DNA of 7,949 nt from Candidatus Tayloriibacteriota bacterium (GTDB taxonomy: Bacteria; Patescibacteriota; Minisyncoccia; Phycocordibacterales; JARIHA01). Below are positions 4,224 through 7,949 of this stretch, piece after piece. Numbering within the stretch: the stretch's first letter is position 1; each line of letters begins with the position of its first letter. The notes under the pieces are model-generated. The model was not told the DNA's origin. It did no database searches and worked only from the letters and a program-made list of their open reading frames with translations. The stretch is from assembly GCA_029288475.1 (NCBI GenBank), contig JARIHA010000098.1:1-7949 (forward strand), in the 5' to 3' direction. Position numbers and translations under genes: made by a program.

Positions 4224-5986
4224 CCTGCCTTCTTAATTATCTTCACCAACCCATGATTAGCGTTCACCTCAACGATATCACCATCCTTTAAAACCTGAGT
4301 AGCAATTTTTGTCCCAATTACACAAGGAATCTTCATTTCACGAGAAACAATCGCGGCATGAGAAGTAATACCCCCTTCATCAGTTACGATTGCACAGGCA
4401 ATTTTCATAGCAGAAACATAATCAGGCCGAGTCATTACTGCAACCAGAACATCACCCGGTTTCAATAAATGTATTTCCTTGGCACTTTTAAGGATTTTTA
4501 CCCTTCCTTGCGCTTTACCAAGTGATGCTGTCATTCCTCTAAAATCCTGAATATCATCAATGGTTCCTTTTCCTAGAAGTTCCTCCTTTATCATATCAAC
4601 TTGACCTCCGATAAGTATTTCATGTCCCTCAACCCCCCAATACACTACACATTTCTTCTTTCGATCTTGAAGAAGTAAAACGGAAGGAGTATCAATAAAT
4701 ATACGTGACACTTCACGTGGTGACATATATTTCAAAAGTTCAGTTGGAATATTCACTCGTCGAGAAATTTCATCAAGAATGATCGTAGAATAATGTGCTG
4801 TGAACATAGTTGCTTTCTTTCGTTCATCTTGCCATTGAGTGAAATCCTCTGTAAGAGCAAGAAGAAAAATCGTTTCTTTATCCAACCGGAGATCCTTCAA
4901 TATCTTTGATTTCTCCGTCTTATTCTGCTCAGGTAATTCCCTTATGCGCTTTATTTCCCTCTCTATATCCAGTCCAGAAGACTCTATGCGAGCTATTTCT
5001 TCCTCAAAATATGCTGTAGTAAGAGATACGGCATCTACATAGTTATTACGCATCCAAAAATATTTATCCCTGTATTCACCGATAAGCTTCTTTTTATTAT
5101 CTTTCTGTGTTCGTATTTTCAAAATAAGCTGAAAAAGTTCCATTTCTGCGTCTCGAATAAACGATGAATGCGACGAAGCAGTAAGAGCGCAAAAAACTTC
5201 AGTAAAACGATAGGCCTTTGAAATAACTTTATCTTTCTCATAAGCTTCCTTTATCCTCTCTTCAAGCATCCGATCCGTCCCGAGAGCAAAACCATCAATC
5301 ATAGAGCTTGAACTATTGCGATTTAAAACCACCTCAAGAAAAGAGTCATGCAGCTGAACCAGTTCACTGTTAGTCAATTTATAAAGATTTTTATTCCCTA
5401 TTTCTTCACATTTCTGATAAAAAAGTGACTCAAAGGACTCATACTCTTTCATCAATTTCTTCCCCAAATTAGGATATTTTTTAGAGAGTTCGATAATGGC
5501 ATTAGTAACACGATCAATGTCAGCAATATCAATGTACCAGTCAGCCTTCCCTTCTTCAAAAAAGCATAGGTTCTGATTAAAAAAAAGATCGTATCTTTTA
5601 TCGCGCCGCGTAGTGATTTGTGCTTCTCCGATCATGTAAATAAGATAAGGAGCACCGTCAAACCGCTGATGATACCACTTTCTACCTTTCCACTCGTCCC
5701 TTTTCTTCTTTATTATGCCTTCTGCATAAGGCATGATCTCAGCGCTTTGTATCGGAGCGTTTTCAAACTTAGATTTTTCTAGAAGAGAACTAGGGCTTAC
5801 TTCTAGTGCAGTGGCAATTTTTTCCAGAGTTCGAAGTGAAGGATTGCGAGAACCATTTTCAAGCGTACTTATATAGGACGGATCAACCTTAAGAGACCGG
5901 GCAATATCACCCTGTGTCAGATTTTTAAACTCTCGCAATAGGCGGATGTTTTTTCCAACTATTTTTTGGAAATCATTATTTGACAT
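4220..5986 (-). CDS. XRE helix-turn-helix fused to PEP-utilizing-enzyme mobile domain
   Basis: The 588-aa product has two recognisable ends. Residues about 8-64 are an XRE/Cro-type HTH: NIRLLREFKNLTQGDIARSL, then VDPSYISTLENGSRNPSLRT, then LEKIATALEV. Residues about 483-586 are the swivelling phosphohistidine domain of PEP synthase, PPDK and EI: GMTASLGKAQGRVKIL, KPGDVLVAVMTRPDYVSAM, and GGITSHAAIVSRE with candidate phospho-accepting H543, then IPCVIGTK and VEVNANHGLVKII. Between them about 400 largely helical, charged residues contain YHQRFDGAPYLIYMIGEAQI (105-124) and no visible ATP-grasp or PEP-binding TIM-barrel motifs, so catalysis of the phosphotransfer is not explained. I infer a DNA-binding protein whose activity may depend on phosphohistidine or a small ligand. 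The gene is AT-rich (about 33% GC in a sampled stretch). An operator-like array lies at its promoter, consistent with autoregulation. It is convergent with the deaminase gene. Confidence 0.88.
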   Translation of the reverse strand: MSNNDFQKIVGKNIRLLREFKNLTQGDIARSLKVDPSYISTLENGSRNPSLRTLEKIATALEVSPSSLLEKSKFENAPIQSAEIMPYAEGIIKKKRDEWKGRKWYHQRFDGAPYLIYMIGEAQITTRRDKRYDLFFNQNLCFFEEGKADWYIDIADIDRVTNAIIELSKKYPNLGKKLMKEYESFESLFYQKCEEIGNKNLYKLTNSELVQLHDSFLEVVLNRNSSSSMIDGFALGTDRMLEERIKEAYEKDKVISKAYRFTEVFCALTASSHSSFIRDAEMELFQLILKIRTQKDNKKKLIGEYRDKYFWMRNNYVDAVSLTTAYFEEEIARIESSGLDIEREIKRIRELPEQNKTEKSKILKDLRLDKETIFLLALTEDFTQWQDERKKATMFTAHYSTIILDEISRRVNIPTELLKYMSPREVSRIFIDTPSVLLLQDRKKKCVVYWGVEGHEILIGGQVDMIKEELLGKGTIDDIQDFRGMTASLGKAQGRVKILKSAKEIHLLKPGDVLVAVMTRPDYVSAMKIACAIVTDEGGITSHAAIVSREMKIPCVIGTKIATQVLKDGDIVEVNANHGLVKIIKKAG

Positions 5987-5992
5987 ATTTAA

Positions 5993-6044
5993 TAAGTCTA
6001 TACAAGATAGATTTTAAGTCAACAATGACTTATAAGTCATTGTT
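5993..6044 (-). promoter_or_regulatory. Operator-like array and promoter of the XRE-PEP gene
   Basis: Positions 6021-6044 are a perfect 24-bp palindrome with half-site AACAATGACTTA. Further TAAGTC half-sites occur at 5993-5998 and 6015-6020, besides 6033-6038 inside the palindrome. A TATAGA -10 (5997-6002) lies 10 nt before the ATG; the -35 candidates TTGTTG (6020-6025, 17-bp spacing) or TTGACT (6017-6022, 14 bp) overlap the palindrome edge. A repressor bound here would block initiation. The adjacent XRE-domain protein is the natural candidate. No T run follows the palindrome on either strand, so a terminator is unlikely. Confidence 0.65.
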
Positions 6045-6087
6045 CGAGCATCCCTTCCCTGCAATGAAATCCAGTGTAAAAGTAAGA

Positions 6088-6115
6088 TTGACCATTGAGA
6101 GAAACTATATATACT
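6088..6115 (+). promoter_or_regulatory. Possible plus-strand promoter in the 5987-6166 spacer
   Basis: TTGACC (6088-6093, 5/6) and TATACT (6110-6115, 5/6) are separated by 16 bp. It points toward the 3' end of the K+ channel gene with no plus-strand gene beyond. A TTGGAGG (6131-6137) and the hairpin 6138-6163 follow at once, so it may be chance or make a very short or antisense RNA. The rest of this spacer shows nothing else recognisable. Confidence 0.3.
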
Positions 6116-6137
6116 TAAAAAGTTGTAAGTTTGGAGG

Positions 6138-6163
6138 AAAACCGCCTTGTACGAGGGGGTTTT
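6138..6163 (-). terminator. Hairpin terminator after the K+ channel gene
   Basis: AAAACC (6138-6143) pairs with GGTTTT (6158-6163), and after one mismatch CC pairs with GG, closing an 8-nt loop. GTAAG (6125-6129) and CTTAC (6166-6170) may extend it. It starts 4 nt past the channel stop codon. On the minus strand the 3' arm ends in TTTT but no longer U run follows, so strength is moderate. Confidence 0.5.
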
Positions 6164-6166
6164 ATC

Positions 6167-6817
6167 TTACTTCTTCTCCTTAATCAAAAATGAAGCGATC
6201 AGCGCAGTGAAGATTCCCGACGTACCGATCCCCGTTATCATAAGAAACATTGCCACAATACGTCCGGCTGTAGTTGTTGGATAAATATCGCCGTAACCAA
6301 TTGTCGTAACTGTCGCCATCGCCCACCAGAAACTATCAAATAGTGAATTCACGTGAGGATTTACAGCGTGCTCAAATGCATAAAAAGCGAGAGTCCCTGC
6401 AAACATGAGAAATGCCCAAATAGCAAAAACGGAAAAAAGATGGGTCTGCTTTACAAAGCGTTTTAGATAAGCAACAACTTCCTTCACCCCACTGCTGAGA
6501 CGAAGCAAGCGGAAAAGGCGAAGTAATCGCAAAAGCCGCAAAGCTTGGGTTGCCGAAGTCGTAACGGGTATTGAAGCGAGTAAATACCACCAATTCGCCT
6601 TAAAAAAGGCAGACTTTGATTTAGCCAAGAAGAATTTCACTGCGAACTCCAATAAAAAAATAGATGCAATGGTAACATCCATAATATTGAGCCATTGAAG
6701 TTGTACCGGCGTTAAGGAAGTCGTATATTCCAAGACCAAAAGATATCCGCTGACCAAAGCCAAGATCATCATTACAATATCGTCCCAAATAACTATCTGA
6801 GTTTTCTTATTTTCCAT
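6167..6817 (-). CDS. Voltage-gated-type potassium channel, six-TM
   Basis: With the start at ATG 6817 the protein has 216 aa and a full Kv-like plan: S1 about 9-31, S2 about 42-64, S3 about 75-87, S4 93-107, S5 about 127-148, pore helix and selectivity filter 160-178 with TTIGYGD at 171-177, and S6 about 185-212. S4 carries arginines at 94, 97, 100, 103 and 106, exactly every third residue in LRLLRLLRLFRLLRL, the pattern of a voltage sensor. There is no cytoplasmic RCK/KTN or cyclic-nucleotide domain, so gating would rest on voltage. It acts as a tetramer in the cytoplasmic membrane, conducting K+. An upstream in-frame ATG at 6847 exists, but the extended -10 lies between the two, so the message cannot include it; I therefore choose 6817. 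It is divergent from the hydrolase gene. Confidence 0.9.
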   Translation of the reverse strand: MENKKTQIVIWDDIVMMILALVSGYLLVLEYTTSLTPVQLQWLNIMDVTIASIFLLEFAVKFFLAKSKSAFFKANWWYLLASIPVTTSATQALRLLRLLRLFRLLRLSSGVKEVVAYLKRFVKQTHLFSVFAIWAFLMFAGTLAFYAFEHAVNPHVNSLFDSFWWAMATVTTIGYGDIYPTTTAGRIVAMFLMITGIGTSGIFTALIASFLIKEKK

Positions 6818-6824
6818 GAGAATG

Positions 6825-6833
6825 ATTATAGCA
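6825..6833 (-). promoter_or_regulatory. Extended -10 promoter of the K+ channel gene, leaderless
   Basis: On the minus strand TGCTATAAT, a perfect extended -10, ends 7 nt before the ATG at 6817. It has the same 9-nt sequence as the deaminase promoter at 3801-3809. Confidence 0.7.
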
Positions 6834-6854
6834 CGGGAAAAAACCACTCGGGAA

Positions 6855-6863
6855 TGGTATGAT
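6855..6863 (+). promoter_or_regulatory. Extended -10 promoter of the hydrolase gene, leaderless
   Basis: TGGTATGAT (TG-N plus a 5/6 -10) ends 7 nt before the ATG at 6871. It overlaps the in-frame ATG at 6859, ruling that codon out as a start if this promoter is used. It lies back to back with the channel promoter, 21 bp between the two boxes. Confidence 0.6.
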
Positions 6864-6870
6864 AAATGCT

Positions 6871-7824
6871 ATGGAAAAACCAGAATCACTATCAAACAAT
6901 GCTGAAAATTCAAGTTTTGATACAGAATTTGCAAGACAATATGCAAACAGAGAATACTACGAAGTAGCCGGCGGGAACGCCGAAGTGATAGACGTGCGTC
7001 CGGAGAAAATAAAGGACGAAGTGCCTGTTATCTTTATCCCGGGCTGGGGTTGTGATCTTACCGTATACGAACCAGCGTTAAAAACACTTACCTCTCAGGA
7101 AAGACGTGTGGTCTCTTTTAACCAGCCTCGGAAAGGAGGAGATCTAAGCGAACACGCGACGGAAGAGGAATTAAAAAAATACCCCGCTGCCCAACTTCGA
7201 AACTCTCTCAATATTCTTGGGATCATGGAACAAAAGAACATTGAGAAAGCAGATGTCATTGCGCACTCACAAGGAGCCCTAAATACCGTCATCGCGGCAA
7301 TCCTTCACCCAGAACGCTTTCGCAACATTGTTCTTTTCGCACCAGCTGGCCTCATTGGCGAAGACACTTTTACCCGCCTGGTAAAGGGATTCGCGGCACA
7401 AAACAAGCGAGCAGACAGCCTTTCTGAAATGCCGATCTCTGATACCGAGAAACGAGTGGGAAAGGCCGCGCTTGATTCTGTACTCTCTTACATCGCATCC
7501 AATCCCCTTCGTGCCTTGAAAGAAACACTCGAAATGCCAAAAAGTCAAATCCATGAAATGATCCGCTTTCTTCACGATCAAGGGATCGGTATTGTGGTAA
7601 TGAGCGGAATGGATGATCCAGTGTTCCCCATGTATCGAATGCAGGAAATTGCAAAAATGGATATGATCGACGGGTTCGTCTCAATGCGAGGAGGTCACGG
7701 TACTATTGGAGATCGTCCGGAAGAATATATGGTACAAGCTGAAAGAATGTTAAGTGCATTAAAGAGCCAGGGTGAAAGAATGGCTGATGGAAAAAGGCCC
7801 GACCTTTCAAACGAGTTTATATAA
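6871..7824 (+). CDS. Alpha/beta hydrolase, function unassigned
   Basis: The 317-aa protein (start at 6871 chosen from the promoter position; an in-frame ATG at 6859 would add 4 residues) shows the alpha/beta-hydrolase order. The oxyanion-hole strand-loop VPVIFIPGWGCDL is at 51-63. The nucleophile elbow is VIAHSQGAL (129-137) with S133. The acid is D248 or D249 in VVMSGMDDPVFP, and the base is H276 in MRGGHGTIGDRP. All three catalytic residues are present with normal spacing. It has no signal peptide, so it is cytoplasmic. The insert at about 160-225 between S133 and the Asp would be the lid that sets specificity. Esterase, lipase, thioesterase or acyltransferase roles are all possible. A probable MFS transporter starts 16 nt downstream and is likely co-transcribed, which could mean joint handling of a small molecule, but that is speculation. 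Confidence 0.88.
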   Translation: MEKPESLSNNAENSSFDTEFARQYANREYYEVAGGNAEVIDVRPEKIKDEVPVIFIPGWGCDLTVYEPALKTLTSQERRVVSFNQPRKGGDLSEHATEEELKKYPAAQLRNSLNILGIMEQKNIEKADVIAHSQGALNTVIAAILHPERFRNIVLFAPAGLIGEDTFTRLVKGFAAQNKRADSLSEMPISDTEKRVGKAALDSVLSYIASNPLRALKETLEMPKSQIHEMIRFLHDQGIGIVVMSGMDDPVFPMYRMQEIAKMDMIDGFVSMRGGHGTIGDRPEEYMVQAERMLSALKSQGERMADGKRPDLSNEFI

Positions 7825-7840
7825 CCACTCGAAACAAAAA

Positions 7841-7949
7841 ATGAAAACTTTTGTCCAACGAATCCGTCTTCTCTCTACCCTCTCCACAAAATTCCTTCCC
7901 TTCTGGATCTTCCTGATCTTTTTTAAGTTTGGTGCAGGACTTCATTACT
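7841..7949 (+). CDS. N-terminal fragment of a membrane protein, probably an MFS transporter
   Basis: An open frame begins at ATG 7841 and runs off the window after 36 codons: basic MKTFVQRIRLL, then a hydrophobic segment FLPFWIFLIFFKFGAGLHY. This is a cytoplasmic N-terminus followed by the first membrane helix. The phrase FKFGAGLHY resembles the first helix of MFS transporters I associate with CPR genomes, but 36 residues are too few for certainty. It follows the hydrolase stop by 16 nt, with no clear Shine-Dalgarno and no terminator between. Confidence 0.5.
   Translation, partial: MKTFVQRIRLLSTLSTKFLPFWIFLIFFKFGAGLHY

Noticed and set aside
5980..6183. Plus-strand 67-codon frame in the spacer upstream of the XRE-PEP gene
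   Set aside because: It covers the operator array and overlaps the channel's 3' end; low-complexity product, no ribosome site, no family features.
1..7949. CRISPR arrays, insertion-sequence transposases, reverse transcriptase, toxin-antitoxin pairs
   Set aside because: No regularly spaced repeats, no DDE transposase or RT (YxDD) motif in any convincing frame, and no paired small toxin/antitoxin genes were seen.

Overview
The window looks like a chromosomal segment of a Candidate Phyla Radiation (Patescibacteria) bacterium, most likely a Parcubacteria-type lineage. This rests on small compact genes, very short spacers, extended -10 promoters placed 6-7 nt before start codons (leaderless messages), a tRNA gene with no encoded CCA, and protein variants I associate with that group. 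No rRNA or other taxonomic marker is present, so the assignment is an inference.

Layout. (1) Positions 1-2064, minus strand: a tight operon-like row ruvX, stand-alone tRNA-binding (MetRS C-terminal-like) protein, DedA membrane protein, pilM (cut by the window edge). The gaps are 9, 24 and 38 nt. (2) Positions 2096-2291, plus strand: promoter, tRNA-Ser(UGA) and a strong terminator, divergent from ruvX. (3) Positions about 2300-3800: a 1.5-kb accessory island holding an inverted 18-nt copy of the tRNA 3' end, a frameshifted relic of a serine-recombinase C-terminus, a short repeat resembling a diversity-generating-retroelement (DGR) template, and an intact 180-aa gene whose 3' end matches that repeat with substitutions almost only at template adenines. 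That gene has a consensus promoter and a roughly 155-nt leader with a 13-bp hairpin. A 24-nt direct repeat (two mismatches) occurs near both ends of the island. (4) Positions 3816-5986: a leaderless cytidine/blasticidin-S-type deaminase, convergent and overlapping by 4 bp with an AT-rich 588-aa protein that fuses an XRE helix-turn-helix to a PEP-utilizing-enzyme phosphohistidine domain. A perfect 24-bp palindrome and extra half-sites lie at the promoter of the 588-aa gene. (5) Positions 6167-7949: a small voltage-gated-type K+ channel and an alpha/beta hydrolase, divergently transcribed from a 53-bp spacer by back-to-back leaderless promoters, then the start of a probable MFS transporter.

How it fits together: the flanks are housekeeping (tRNA biology, Holliday-junction/rRNA processing, membrane, pilus). 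The middle carries mobile or variable material beside a tRNA gene. The most unusual items are the orphan DGR-like VR/TR pair, with no reverse transcriptase in the window, and the HTH-PEP swivel-domain fusion with its operator-like array.
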